Shown here one piece after another: positions 26,832 through 36,784 of a stretch of 64,000 nucleotides of DNA; position 1 is the first letter of the stretch, and each line of letters begins with the position of its first letter. The stretch is from an uncultured Clostridia bacterium (GTDB lineage: Bacteria; Bacillota; Clostridia; Monoglobales; Monoglobaceae), in assembly GCA_910580105.1 (NCBI GenBank), contig CAJTWN010000002.1:124001-188000 (forward strand), given 5' to 3'. The notes beneath the pieces were generated by a model, which did no database searches, was not told the DNA's origin, and worked only from the letters and a program-made list of their open reading frames with translations. The position numbers and the translations under genes were made by a program.

Positions 26832-26867
26832 AAAAAGCGCATCTGCAATTGCAGATGCGCTTTTTTT
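26832..26867 (+). terminator. Terminator of rpsT
   Basis: A perfect palindromic stem AAGCGCATCTGC/GCAGATGCGCTT with a long T-run on the plus strand. Confidence 0.9.
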
Positions 26868-26901
26868 GCTATGATACAAAATTATCACCGCGTCTTCCTC
26901 T

Positions 26902-27201
26902 TTACCTCTGATGTAAAATTCCAAACCGATTCTTCAATCTGATAAACTTATACCGTTCCCGGTCATAAGAATATGCTTCATAAATCAACCGATTTCCTCG
27001 AATGGTAATCCCAACAAAAAAAGGCATCGGAATTTGTCCGATAACAAACTGCAGGGAACACAACCTCATTCATACCTGTAGACAAAGTTGTCACATAGTT
27101 GGTGCCGATGATTCTTCCCATAGGATAGATCAAACCCGAAGAACCATCGCATTATAATAATTCACAAGTTCTTTTTCCTCATACATTTCTATATCGAACA
27201 T
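26902..27201 (-). pseudogene. Decayed gene of unknown family (multiple frameshifts)
   Basis: On the minus strand an ATG at 27201 opens MFDIEMYEEKELVNYYNAM; protein-like sequence then continues in a second frame (GLIYPMGRIIGTNYVTT) and in a third (LQFVIGQIPMPFFVGITIRG to KNRFGILHQR, stop at 26902-26904). Joining the three frames gives roughly 95 plausible residues. No intact ORF of this length exists and no good ribosome site precedes it. I do not recognise the family. Confidence 0.45.
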
Positions 27202-27228
27202 ACAATGCGGTAAACTTTTGAATGTTTG

Positions 27229-27912
27229 TCAATCAATATTTTTCTGCAGTTTTCCAACTGCCTTCTTTTCAATACGTGATACATAAGACCTCGAAATATT
27301 AAGGCGTTTCGCTATTTCCCGCTGGGTCATCATATGCCCGTCAACCAATCCATAACGAAGGATAATGACCTCTTTTTCTCTTTCGTCCAGTTCATTTTTT
27401 ATATTTTTATACAATTGTTTTACCTGCATCCCCAAATCAATTTCGTCAAAAACCACCTCTTCGTCCGTTCCCATCACATCCATCAGCATAATACTGTTTC
27501 CCTCTTTGTCTGTGCCAATGGATTCATTTAATGAAACATCCCCCTGCATCTTTTTCCGGCTTCGGATCAGCATAAGAATTTCATTATCAACACAACGAGC
27601 CACATAGGTAGCCAACCGAGTTCCTTTACTCGGGTCAAAACTGGTTATTCCTTTGATAAGACCAATGGTTCCGATGGAAATCAACTCTTCGCTGTCTCCC
27701 AGAGTCGGTGCATATTTTTTTACCACATGGGCCACCAACCGAAGATTATGTTCAATCAACATATTTTTTGCATGTACATCCCCTTGCTGATATTTCTCCA
27801 AATACTCCCTTTCCTCCGCCGCCGATAATGGTTTGGGAAAGGAATTGCTGTTTTGTACATAAGACAATAATAAAATAAGTGAACCAAAGATATTTTCCAA
27901 AAAACCTATCAT
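27229..27912 (-). CDS. sigK: Sporulation sigma factor SigK
   Basis: 227 residues, matching the late mother-cell sigma factor. The hydrophobic N-terminal pro-sequence (LENIFGSLILLLSYVQN) is followed by NSFPKPLSAAEE, the region 2 block NMLIEHNLRLVAHVVKK, ELISIGTIGLIKGI and the region 4 helix-turn-helix QREIAKRLNISRSYVSRIE. The pro-sequence implies processing before activity. The gene is whole, with no skin-type insertion. GAGGAGG precedes the ATG. A CATAGGATA about 30 bases before the start resembles SigE/SigK -10 boxes, but no matching -35 is clear. Confidence 0.95.
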   Translation of the reverse strand: MIGFLENIFGSLILLLSYVQNSNSFPKPLSAAEEREYLEKYQQGDVHAKNMLIEHNLRLVAHVVKKYAPTLGDSEELISIGTIGLIKGITSFDPSKGTRLATYVARCVDNEILMLIRSRKKMQGDVSLNESIGTDKEGNSIMLMDVMGTDEEVVFDEIDLGMQVKQLYKNIKNELDEREKEVIILRYGLVDGHMMTQREIAKRLNISRSYVSRIEKKAVGKLQKNID

Positions 27913-28101
27913 TTCTTTACCTCCTCTATTTCCTTTTATATCCTATGCACAGGCTTTTTGTCCTTATAACCGGTTCAAACAGATAAAACAACGAATTATC
28001 ATGTTATATGCGGTCTTCGACCGCTAAAACAACATCTACACACGACAAATTAATTTCGTAAAATCTTCGCAGTTTTTTATTTGCGTCTTAAATCTGCAAA
28101 A

Positions 28102-28130
28102 AAATAAACCCTTTGCAGGGTTTATTTCTG
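28102..28130. terminator. Terminator of the two-component operon
   Basis: AAATAAACCC (28102-28111) pairs with GGGTTTATTT (28118-28127). On the minus strand it overlaps the kinase stop codon and is followed by seven T. Confidence 0.8.
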
Positions 28131-29582
28131 TTCAGTTTTTTCCCGTTTATCCGACCGTCGGCCTGCACTCAGATTGAAGACAAATTCTGCATATTCTCCT
28201 TCTTTGCTATTGACTATGATATTCTTACCATGGGCACGGATAATTTGTTTGACAAGATAAAGACCGATTCCCGTTCCCTCCTTATTTTCGCTCCGTGATT
28301 TATCCACTTTGTAAAGCCGCTCAAATATCATTCGCTGCTGCTCTTCCGGAATACCGCAGCCAGTATTATGCACAGAAATATATACCTCCTGCTGTTTCGG
28401 CGTCACCGTAACGGTAATCTTACCTTCGGGATAAGTAAATTTGACCGCGTTATCCAAAAGGTTGGTCAGCACACGTTTAATACTGTCCGAATCCGCACGT
28501 ACATAACAATACTGGTCACTGAATTTGAGATCCACATCTATTTTTTTATCTTCCAGCTTCTTTTCCAGCGAAATAATAACCATCCGTATCGTTTCGTTAA
28601 TATCAAAATTGGTCTGATGAATCACCATTTTATCCGAATTCAACCGGGTAATATCCAAAAATGTATTGACCAGTCGGGATAATCTTGTGATTTCACTGTG
28701 TACAATTGTCAGATACTCCTTTTGTTTTTCCGGCGGAATGGTATCATCCAAAATGCCATAGACAAATCCACTGATGGTGGTCATCGGCGTACGCAGTTCA
28801 TGGGAAACGTCAGAGATAAAAGCCATTCTGGTTTCTTCAGCCTTTTCAAGTTCCGCCGCCATCTCATTGAACGTATCTCCCAGCTCCTTAATCTCCACCG
28901 TTTCTGCATCACTTTTCCCAAGGTCGACTCTTGCTTCCAGATTTCCTTTTGCAAATTCCACTGCAGAGGTCCGGATCTTACTGATTGGGGTTGAAAGCCT
29001 TCGCGACAGCATATATGAAAGTAAAAAGGAGATAATACAAACCATAATCGCAGAAAAGCTCAAAACCCTGAACAGTTCATTGGTCATCTTCTGCTGCTCA
29101 GGTATCGGCATACTGATAAAAACTGCACCAAGCACACCGCCGCCGTTCTCGTCCAGAATCGGAAGCTGAAGAGTAAACATGGTTTGATTAAAGATTCCGC
29201 CCATTGTTCCAATGATGGTATTTTTCTGTCCGGAAAGTACCACCTTGCTATACTCGTTGGGAACAAAGGATAACTGATCCCGGGCAAAAAATCCGCTGGC
29301 TTCTGTATTGATGATTACACCGCTCCGGCTGTTTAAAATTATAATATGTTTGTCGCTGCTGTGTGCAAAGCCGCTCAAATATACCGAAAGATTTTCAGCC
29401 GGCACACTGTTTTTAATTAATGTCACAATTGATTCTGCACTTTTGGCCAAAGACTCCTCACTCTGTCTTGCAATATAGTTGGTCATCAATACCATCTGCA
29501 ATGAACCCAACACAATAATGCAGACCAAAACTGTGATTATATTAATAAAAAAGATACGTGAAAACAGTGTTTTACCAAACAT
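28122..29582 (-). CDS. Membrane sensor histidine kinase
   Basis: 486 residues. A first membrane helix (about 8-32), an extracytoplasmic sensor of roughly 130 residues and a second helix near 165-190 are followed by a HAMP linker (RLSTPISKIRTSAVEFAKGN), the HisKA box AFISDVSHELRTPMT with the phospho-acceptor His, and the ATPase boxes LLDNAVKFT and NKEGTGIGLYLVKQII. The extracytoplasmic part looks like a PhoR/CheY-sensor-type double fold, ligand unknown. It is co-transcribed with the response regulator 17 bases upstream. Confidence 0.92.
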   Translation of the reverse strand: MFGKTLFSRIFFINIITVLVCIIVLGSLQMVLMTNYIARQSEESLAKSAESIVTLIKNSVPAENLSVYLSGFAHSSDKHIIILNSRSGVIINTEASGFFARDQLSFVPNEYSKVVLSGQKNTIIGTMGGIFNQTMFTLQLPILDENGGGVLGAVFISMPIPEQQKMTNELFRVLSFSAIMVCIISFLLSYMLSRRLSTPISKIRTSAVEFAKGNLEARVDLGKSDAETVEIKELGDTFNEMAAELEKAEETRMAFISDVSHELRTPMTTISGFVYGILDDTIPPEKQKEYLTIVHSEITRLSRLVNTFLDITRLNSDKMVIHQTNFDINETIRMVIISLEKKLEDKKIDVDLKFSDQYCYVRADSDSIKRVLTNLLDNAVKFTYPEGKITVTVTPKQQEVYISVHNTGCGIPEEQQRMIFERLYKVDKSRSENKEGTGIGLYLVKQIIRAHGKNIIVNSKEGEYAEFVFNLSAGRRSDKREKTEQK

Positions 29583-29599
29583 GTGCCATCGCTGCTCCT

Positions 29600-30304
29600 C
29601 TATTGTTCGACTTCGAATTTATATCCTACACCCCAGACCGTTTTGAGCTGCCAGTTCTTTCCCTCGGTTTCAATTTTTTCCCGGATACGCTTTATATGAA
29701 CATCTACCGTTCTCGAATCTCCGAAAAATTCGTATCCCCAAATTTCATCCAAAAGCTGGTCTCTGGTATAGACCTTATTGGTGTTTTTGGCAAGAAAATG
29801 CAGCAGTTCAAATTCCTTTGGCGGCATCTCTATTTTTTTGCCATCCAAATAAATATCATACGTGGCCTGGCTGATGCGAAGGCCGTCGAACTCTAAAACA
29901 GCTTCTTTCTCATCATCCTCCTGGGGCACATTCATCTCACTTCGGCGCAGAACCGCCTTGATACGGGCAACAAGCTCCTTCGGTTCAAAGGGTTTCACGA
30001 TATAGTCATCCGCCCCCAGTTCCAGACCCAAAACCTTATCGAAGGTTTCTCCTTTTGCGGTCAGCATAATAATCGGCGTGTTATCAACTGTACGAATTTC
30101 CCTGCAAACCTGCCATCCGTCTTTTTTGGGCAGCATCACATCCAAAAGAATCAGTCCCGGAGCAGTACTTTTGAATTTTTCGATTGCCTCTTCGCCATCG
30201 GTCGCAATCACGGCCTCATATCCTTCTTTTTCAACATACAGACGAATTAATTCACAAATATTCACTTCGTCATCAACAATCAAAATCGTTGTCTTTGGAT
30301 TCAT
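29600..30304 (-). CDS. OmpR-family response regulator
   Basis: 234 residues: a receiver domain with Asp10/Asp11 and phospho-acceptor Asp55 (LILLDVML), then a winged-helix output domain (about 130-234) with PPKEFELLHFLAKN and DSRTVDVHIKRIREK. It pairs with the adjacent kinase. GGAGGG precedes the ATG at 30304. The target genes cannot be told; nearby ppk is a thought, but no binding site was identified. Confidence 0.93.
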   Translation of the reverse strand: MNPKTTILIVDDEVNICELIRLYVEKEGYEAVIATDGEEAIEKFKSTAPGLILLDVMLPKKDGWQVCREIRTVDNTPIIMLTAKGETFDKVLGLELGADDYIVKPFEPKELVARIKAVLRRSEMNVPQEDDEKEAVLEFDGLRISQATYDIYLDGKKIEMPPKEFELLHFLAKNTNKVYTRDQLLDEIWGYEFFGDSRTVDVHIKRIREKIETEGKNWQLKTVWGVGYKFEVEQ

Positions 30305-30456
30305 ATGCTTTCCCTCCATGAACTTGTTTATCAGCTTTTGTTTATTATAGCATACTTTCTTATAAAAGTATTAACAATTTATGAAAATTTTGTTTTCTGC
30401 ATAAAAACTTTGCATGCGGTTATAATAAATCTGTAAATTTTTTTTTGGAGGTAACG

Positions 30457-30723
30457 ATGAGTACACACACCATAACCGGCTCTGCGGTTATTAAACCCGC
30501 ATCCCGCAGTGAAGCCAAAGCTGCCGCAGCCGCCAAAAAAGAAAAGATTCATTCTTTATCCAAAGAACTCGCCCATGCACAGGAAGAATACAGATGCGCT
30601 TTAAAAAACTTTGAATATCTGTATGATACCGCCGAAGTTGATATTTGCACCTATGCTATTTTAAGCGCCCAATGCAAATATGAACGCATTTTAAAACAGC
30701 TGCGGCGAATGCAAATGCAATGA
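30457..30723 (+). CDS. DUF2508 (YaaL-like) protein
   Basis: 88 residues. An Ala/Lys-rich N-terminus is followed by helices with the DUF2508 pattern: ELAHAQEEYRCALKNFEYLYD, then VDICTYAILSAQCKYERILKQL. The family often lies by recR and bofA in spore formers; here it is alone. GGAGG precedes the ATG at 30457. Its function is unknown. Confidence 0.7.
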   Translation: MSTHTITGSAVIKPASRSEAKAAAAAKKEKIHSLSKELAHAQEEYRCALKNFEYLYDTAEVDICTYAILSAQCKYERILKQLRRMQMQ

Positions 30724-30766
30724 ACACAAAATTTTGTTACACTTCATCCTTTTCCATTCATTTTAC

Positions 30767-30791
30767 AGCGCCGCTTTGCGGCGCTTTTTTT
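30767..30791 (+). terminator. Terminator of the DUF2508 gene
   Basis: AGCGCCGC pairs with GCGGCGCT around TTT and is followed by seven T. Confidence 0.9.
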
Positions 30792-30980
30792 GTCATCAAA
30801 TTAAAGTATCAAAAAGTTTAACATAATTTTTACATTCTGCACATATAAAATTAAAATCCACATTGTAGAATAATGACAAAATAAAAACACATTGTTATCC
30901 TATCATCAATAAAATTTTTTGTATGTGTATTGAACAACTTTGCTTTTCATCCCAAATACATTCGGACGGAGATGGGTATT

Positions 30981-33113
30981 ATGTCAAAGCAATTTTATAC
31001 CTTTGATTTAAGTTATACGCAAAACCGGGAATTAAGCTGGCTGGCTTTTAACAAACGTGTATTGGACGAAGCAAGAGATCCTTCTGTACCTCTTTTGGAG
31101 CGCACAAAGTTTCTTTCCATTTTCACCAGCAATCTGGACGAGTTTTTTATGGTACGGGTTGGCAGTCTTTTTGATCTTTCGGTCATGACCCCAAATGCCA
31201 TCGACAACAAAAGCGGAAAAATCCCTCTCGGACAGCTGAAAGACATCTTTCATCATGTCTCTGCTCTGATTGCATACCGGGATGAAATTTACGAACAGCT
31301 GACCGCAGACTTACGGGCGGCCGGTATAATAGAACTGGCCTATCCCAACCTTGGGAAAGAAGACAAAAAATATGTAGACAGCTATTATAAAATGTTCATT
31401 GCCCCTATACTCTCTCCCCAAATCATCGATCCGGGCCATCCCTTTCCTCACCTGAAAAATAAAGCTTTATATATTGCCGCCCTGCTTTGCAATAAAAAAA
31501 ATGAAGCAAAAAACGAAATGCTTGGCATTGTCGATGTCCCTGAAGAAATAACACCCATCTTATTTCTTCCTTCGAAAAAAGGTGCTTATATCCGTACCGC
31601 AAACCTAATAGAATCTTATCTTTCCGAGTTCTTTGGAATTTATGAAATCAAACAGTGTTCTATCATTTCTGTCACCCGCAATGCCGACATTAACTTTGAT
31701 GATGAAAAGTTTGACGAAACTGAACTGGATTTCAGCACAAAAATGGCAAAACTTTTAAAAAAACGGGAGCGTTTGGCCCCTATCCGCCTTGAAATAGAGG
31801 ACCCATTTACAAAGTTGTCACTCCGGCTTGCCGATCGGCTTCATTTGAAAAAAAATCAGATTTTCTATTCCATATGCCCGATAAAATGCGACTTTGTATT
31901 TCAGTTCGACAATTTTGAAAAAAGTCTGTACGATCCGGAATTTTTACCGCAATATCCGGAATATTTATCCCATGAATACCCCATGTGGAAACAAATTCAG
32001 CAGCGGGATATTCTGCTCTTTTATCCCTACGATTCCATGGCTCCCTTTTTAAAGCTTCTCCAGGAATCGGCGGATGACAAAGCAGTCACTTCTATTAAAA
32101 TCACCTTATACCGGCTTGCCAGCCGATCTGAGGTGGCAGAAAAGCTTTGCAGAGCGGCAGAAAACAAGAAGGATGTCACCGTACTCGTAGAGCTTCGCGC
32201 ACGATTTGACGAACAGAATAATCTGGAATGGGCAAAACGCCTTTCAGATGCCGGATGCCGAGTTATTTATGGAATGGAGGGATACAAATGCCACTCCAAA
32301 ATATGTCTGATTACAAAAAAGGATAAAAATGGATTTTCCCATATAACCCAAATCGGAACCGGAAATTATAATGAAAAAACTGCGGCGCTGTACACCGATT
32401 TCAGCCTCATTACCGCGGATGAAAGTATCGCCGCGGATGCGGCCGCCTTTTTCCACAATATGCTGACCGGCAATCTTTTCGGTGTTTACAATCATCTGCT
32501 GGTCGCACCCAATACAATGAAAAAGTCCCTTCTCAATCTGATTGATGAAGAAATCCAGAAAGGAGACAAAGGAAGAATTATTATAAAGGCAAATTCCATC
32601 ACTGAACGCGAACTGATTGATAAATTATCCGCAGCTTCCTGTATGGGAGTTAAAATACATCTTATCATCCGCGGAATCTGCTGCATTGTCCCCGGCATCC
32701 CGCAGAAAACAGAAAACATAATCGTGACCAGCATTGTCGGAAGGTTTTTGGAACACGCCCGGGTTTATCTGTTTGGCAGCGGCGAGGAACAAAAAATCTA
32801 TATTGCCTCTGCTGATATAATGACCAGAAACCAAAGCCGGCGGGTGGAAATTGCCTGTCCCGTATTTCATACAGACATCAAGCGGTGGCTCAATGAATAT
32901 TTGGATATACAGATTAAAGACAATACAAAAGCAAGCCTGCTGTCGCCGCACAAGACATATGAAAGGAAAACAGCGCCAGCCGGAAGCGAAAAAGTAAATA
33001 GTCAGGAATGGTTTATGGAACACCCACCCAAATTTGCAAGAACAAAACTACAGAAAAAATCTCTGTTTAGAAAATTTTTCTCTATCTTTGCAAAACTTGT
33101 ATATAAGAAATAA
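30981..33113 (+). CDS. ppk1: Polyphosphate kinase 1
   Basis: About 710 residues. It makes long-chain polyphosphate from ATP. The N-terminal RELSWLAFNKRVL, the core YPYDSMAPFLKLLQE with IKITLYRLA, the catalytic His in YKCHSKICLI and the second active-site region ASADIMTRNQSRRVEI are present. GGAG precedes the ATG at 30981; the earlier ATG at 30930 has no ribosome site. It is a single gene, with no exopolyphosphatase beside it. Confidence 0.95.
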   Translation: MSKQFYTFDLSYTQNRELSWLAFNKRVLDEARDPSVPLLERTKFLSIFTSNLDEFFMVRVGSLFDLSVMTPNAIDNKSGKIPLGQLKDIFHHVSALIAYRDEIYEQLTADLRAAGIIELAYPNLGKEDKKYVDSYYKMFIAPILSPQIIDPGHPFPHLKNKALYIAALLCNKKNEAKNEMLGIVDVPEEITPILFLPSKKGAYIRTANLIESYLSEFFGIYEIKQCSIISVTRNADINFDDEKFDETELDFSTKMAKLLKKRERLAPIRLEIEDPFTKLSLRLADRLHLKKNQIFYSICPIKCDFVFQFDNFEKSLYDPEFLPQYPEYLSHEYPMWKQIQQRDILLFYPYDSMAPFLKLLQESADDKAVTSIKITLYRLASRSEVAEKLCRAAENKKDVTVLVELRARFDEQNNLEWAKRLSDAGCRVIYGMEGYKCHSKICLITKKDKNGFSHITQIGTGNYNEKTAALYTDFSLITADESIAADAAAFFHNMLTGNLFGVYNHLLVAPNTMKKSLLNLIDEEIQKGDKGRIIIKANSITERELIDKLSAASCMGVKIHLIIRGICCIVPGIPQKTENIIVTSIVGRFLEHARVYLFGSGEEQKIYIASADIMTRNQSRRVEIACPVFHTDIKRWLNEYLDIQIKDNTKASLLSPHKTYERKTAPAGSEKVNSQEWFMEHPPKFARTKLQKKSLFRKFFSIFAKLVYKK

Positions 33114-33193
33114 ATCCAATCTCCTTTTAAAAAATATTTCATCTATATCACCATTTGTTCCATATAACCCATTTCTCCTATTAATATATACAG

Positions 33194-33223
33194 GACCTCA
33201 TTTGTAAAAAATGGGGTCTTTCT
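33194..33223 (+). terminator. Terminator of ppk1
   Basis: A ten-pair stem (33194-33203 with 33209-33218, one G-T pair) followed by TTTCTTTAT. Confidence 0.7.
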
Positions 33224-33276
33224 TTATACTTTTCCCCAAATAAGTTTAAAAACACATTTCCCCACCCGGCATATTC

Positions 33277-34125
33277 TTATTGATTGCGAAATTTTTGCGG
33301 TGGGATTCCAACCATATTGCGAAAAGAATTGGTAAAATAATTTGAATCCTCATAACCCACCAAACCTGAAATTTCGTTTATTGACAACCCCGTGTTCATC
33401 AAAAGTATCTTCGCATTGGTCATCCGTACAAGGGCAATATATTCCCGCACGCCATAGCCGGTTATCCGTTTAAAGTTATGACTGACCGTAGAATATGAAA
33501 CATTACATAAGGCAGATAAATCCGCCAAAGAAATTTTTTCTGCATAGTGCCGGTTGATGTATTCAATCATTTTCGAAACCATATTTTGTGCAATGCTTCC
33601 TCCACCCGGTGCGGCATTGGGCAGCATTGCATACGCATGGGAAAACATATGGCAAAGCGGTTTAATTACTGTATTCAGACGATGAAAATCCGGTTGCTGA
33701 TGTTCCAGATTCTGATATGCCTCCATAAGCCGCGGAAGTATGATTTGATATTGTTCAGAAACATTCCGGATTCTCATCAATGCCGTCTCTTCCTTCACCG
33801 CGTAACCACTCACACTGATAAAACCAAAAATTTCCTGATACTGCAGCGGAAAAATATATTCCTCCACCCCTGCATAACACATCCCCCAAAAAGGCCCTTT
33901 TTTCAGTTTTTCATATATCTTTTCCTGCCGCCGTACACAGTGCTGCCAAGCCTCCGGATTTGATTTTATCAAATTACAAAAGGAAGAACTGTGAATATTA
34001 TATTTTGAAAAAGCATACATCAGAGACGAAAATTTATTGGTTCGAAAATGTATGGTAAGCCGAATCCCTTGGCTTTTCAAAAATTCTATATACATAATCA
34101 TATCATTGATAAGCGTTGAAATCAT
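33277..34125 (-). CDS. AraC-family regulator with PocR-like sensor domain
   Basis: 282 residues. The N-terminal part (about 30-150) has the PocR-type pattern of spaced Cys residues (SSFCNLIK, WQHCVRRQ, GMCYAGVEE); the C-terminal 100 residues hold two AraC helix-turn-helix units (SLADLSALCNVSYSTVSHNFKRITG and SINEISGLVGYEDSNYFTNSF). It diverges from the FAD oxidoreductase gene by about 100 bases and probably controls that operon in response to a small ligand. AGGTG precedes the ATG. Confidence 0.85.
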   Translation of the reverse strand: MISTLINDMIMYIEFLKSQGIRLTIHFRTNKFSSLMYAFSKYNIHSSSFCNLIKSNPEAWQHCVRRQEKIYEKLKKGPFWGMCYAGVEEYIFPLQYQEIFGFISVSGYAVKEETALMRIRNVSEQYQIILPRLMEAYQNLEHQQPDFHRLNTVIKPLCHMFSHAYAMLPNAAPGGGSIAQNMVSKMIEYINRHYAEKISLADLSALCNVSYSTVSHNFKRITGYGVREYIALVRMTNAKILLMNTGLSINEISGLVGYEDSNYFTNSFRNMVGIPPQKFRNQ

Positions 34126-34230
34126 AAAATCACCTGCAAGATTTTATAGTTTTTATGCAATTTATTTAAGGAAGAAAACATTAGTTTATTATATAGTAAA
34201 GTCAATACATAGTCAATAGGGAGGCTAATC

Positions 34231-35532
34231 ATGAAGAAATATATCGAGAAAGAACGCGAACTTAAAAATTGTGCAACAGTGGATGTACTTGTCGTCGGCA
34301 GCGGACCTTCCGGTTTTGCAGCGGCATATGCTGCGGCGAAAAACGGGGCTGATACAATGATCATTGAACAGAACGGCGATATTGGCGGCATTTCCACCAG
34401 CGGCTTGATGAGCCATTGGACCGGCAGTGTCAACAGCGCGCTGTATTCGAAGCTTTTGAAAAGAAGTGCGGAAAAAAATGAAGGCGAATGGAAAAATAAA
34501 ATAACAAATCTGATTGACCCGGAAAAATTAAAGACATTATACCTTGAAATGCTGATGGAAGCGGGCTGCAAAATAAAATTATACACCTTTGCCAGCGACG
34601 TCATCATGGAAGATAACAAGGTCAAGGGCGTTATTATTGAAAGTAAATCCGGACGGGAAACCATTTTTGCCAACACGGTTATTGACGCCTCCGGTGACGG
34701 TGATATTGCAGCCAAAGCCGGCGTCAGCTATCAGCTCGGCCGTGAGACGGACGGAAAAATGCAGCCGGCAACCATTATGTTTAAAATTGCCGGCGTAGAT
34801 ACCGAAAATGCCGTCTATCTCGGTTCGTTTGAAAGCACTTATGAAACAGAAAAAGGCGAACTTCAGGCACTTGCCAAACAGCATCTTCCCTTTCCTGCCG
34901 GCCATGTTCTGCTCTATCATTCCACCCTTCCCGGCATTGTAACCTGTAACATGACGAATTGCACCGAAGTTGACGGAACAAACGCCGATGACCTCACCAA
35001 AGCGACCATCACCTGCCGAAAACAAATGGACAAAATCATCGCTTTTCTCCGGGAATTTGTTCCGGGATATGAAAACTGTTTTGCCATTAGCTCCGCCTCT
35101 TTTATCGGTATCCGTGAAACACGGCATTTTAAAGGAAAATATACATTGACAGAGAATGATATTCTCAATGCAAAAGTATTCGACCACTGGATTGTCCGCG
35201 ATGCTTTTTTCAATTTTGATGTACATAATATTTCAGGCGCCGGGCTGGACGAAACCGGATGCCAAAAAGATTTTCATGTGAAAAAGGGATATACCATCCC
35301 CTATGAATGTCTGCTGCCTCAGGAAAAAGAAAACCTGCTGTTGTGCGGAAGGAACATTTCCGGCACCCACATGGCCCACTCCAACTTCAGAGCAATGCCC
35401 ATCTGTCTTGGCATTGGCGAAGCTGCCGGTATTGCCGCCGCACTTGCTGCAAAGCAACACATTTCCCTCTGCGATGTCAAAGCAGAAGAAATCCAAAAAA
35501 TTCTATTGGAAGAATGCCAGACAAATGAATGA
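34231..35532 (+). CDS. FAD-dependent oxidoreductase (FAD_oxidored type)
   Basis: 433 residues. DVLVVGSGPSGFAAAYAAAK near residue 12 is the dinucleotide-binding motif, with GGISTSGLMSHW and the late IGEAAGIAAALAAK FAD contact. The fold matches the succinate dehydrogenase-like FAD_oxidored group often found in catabolic clusters of gut Bacillota. The substrate is unknown. GGGAGG precedes the ATG at 34231. The next gene, 25 bases on, is a metallocarboxypeptidase, an unusual pairing. Confidence 0.85.
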   Translation: MKKYIEKERELKNCATVDVLVVGSGPSGFAAAYAAAKNGADTMIIEQNGDIGGISTSGLMSHWTGSVNSALYSKLLKRSAEKNEGEWKNKITNLIDPEKLKTLYLEMLMEAGCKIKLYTFASDVIMEDNKVKGVIIESKSGRETIFANTVIDASGDGDIAAKAGVSYQLGRETDGKMQPATIMFKIAGVDTENAVYLGSFESTYETEKGELQALAKQHLPFPAGHVLLYHSTLPGIVTCNMTNCTEVDGTNADDLTKATITCRKQMDKIIAFLREFVPGYENCFAISSASFIGIRETRHFKGKYTLTENDILNAKVFDHWIVRDAFFNFDVHNISGAGLDETGCQKDFHVKKGYTIPYECLLPQEKENLLLCGRNISGTHMAHSNFRAMPICLGIGEAAGIAAALAAKQHISLCDVKAEEIQKILLEECQTNE

Positions 35533-35557
35533 TAATTTATCCTGAAGGAGAACTATC

Positions 35558-36655
35558 GTGATGGAATATAAAATGAATGATCAAATTGTCATATCCACCG
35601 ATTTTACCGGCGGAAACATCTGCGTGCAGAAAACAGACGGAAATACAATCTACTTAAAAAACGAATTGCGTGATACGCAGCAGGACTGGTTTTATTGGGC
35701 ATTTTGTATTACCGGAGCAAAAGGCAAAACACTTACCTTCACCTTTTGTGATAAAAACCGGATCGGTTATTTTGGCCCTGCGATCAGCGTTGACCTGCAA
35801 AAATGGAAATGGCTGGATAACGGCTGTACCGATACCAGTTTCACTTATACTTTTGAAAATGACAGAGTCTATTTTGCACACCATATGTTATATCATCCGG
35901 ATCGTTTTTTCTCTTTTGCAGACCGAAATCATCTTGAAATACAAGAATTATGCAAAACAAAAAAAGGGAACTCCGTTCCGTGCCTCCATTTAGGAAACGG
36001 AAAAAACAACATACTTGTCACCGCCCGTCATCATGCCTGTGAAAGCACCGGGAACTATGTTCTGGAAGGCTTTTTGGAAGCATACCTCCATACCCCCATT
36101 GAAAACATCCATATTTTCTGCGTCCCCTTCGTGGACTATGACGGCGTTCTTTACGGCGACCAGGGCAAAGCACGCGCACCACACGACCACAACCGGGATT
36201 ATGATACCATGCAGCCTTGCCTCTATCCTGAAACAAGGCAAATCAAAGACTATATTCAAGCAAACAATGTGATGTATGGATTTGATTTTCACTCCCCCTG
36301 GCACCTGGGCGGTGTCAATGATACAGTTTTCATTGTGCAAAACAGCGAGAAAAAAATAGCGCGCTACCGTCATTTTGGAAACATATTTGCATCTTCCATT
36401 GCTCCTGATTCTTTTCCTTACGATTCCATTAATGATTTCCCGCCAAACTGGGAATGGAATCAATGTACAGCGCCCAGTTTTTCAAACTTTTTGATGAACC
36501 ACACCAGCTGCACCATGAGTTTCAGCCTTGAAACTACATATTTTGGCACAAAAAAACAGCCTGTTTCGCAGGAAAATATCAAAAATCTTGGAAAATGTTT
36601 CTACCAAGCCATAAAAACATTATGCGCAGAAACTGCAGAAGAATATAACGATTAA
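35558..36655 (+). CDS. M14-family zinc carboxypeptidase-like protein
   Basis: About 365 residues. Residues 1-135 form a beta-rich domain like the N-terminal domain of cytosolic (Nna1-type) carboxypeptidases. The M14 zinc ligands are readable as HACE (His159, Glu162) and His245 in FDFHSP; DHNRDY at 210-215 holds the substrate-binding Asn-Arg pair, and Glu325 in SLETTYFG is the likely catalytic base. No signal peptide is seen, so it probably acts in the cytosol on a peptide or amide. The start is GTG 35558 or ATG 35561 after AAGGAG. Confidence 0.8.
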   Translation: MMEYKMNDQIVISTDFTGGNICVQKTDGNTIYLKNELRDTQQDWFYWAFCITGAKGKTLTFTFCDKNRIGYFGPAISVDLQKWKWLDNGCTDTSFTYTFENDRVYFAHHMLYHPDRFFSFADRNHLEIQELCKTKKGNSVPCLHLGNGKNNILVTARHHACESTGNYVLEGFLEAYLHTPIENIHIFCVPFVDYDGVLYGDQGKARAPHDHNRDYDTMQPCLYPETRQIKDYIQANNVMYGFDFHSPWHLGGVNDTVFIVQNSEKKIARYRHFGNIFASSIAPDSFPYDSINDFPPNWEWNQCTAPSFSNFLMNHTSCTMSFSLETTYFGTKKQPVSQENIKNLGKCFYQAIKTLCAETAEEYND

Positions 36656-36784
36656 ATTTTGCTTAGCCGCCTGCACTTAATTTTATTATCAAAGGCATAT
36701 AGGCGTCATAAAGCATCCGCCCTCAAACCATAGCTTTTAAATTGACGCTTTTCTTTTCTTTTACAGATGTCAATACCGTACAAC

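Noticed and set aside
27229..27912. A skin-type element interrupting sigK
   Set aside because: The sigK frame is complete from pro-sequence to region 4, with no integrase nearby.
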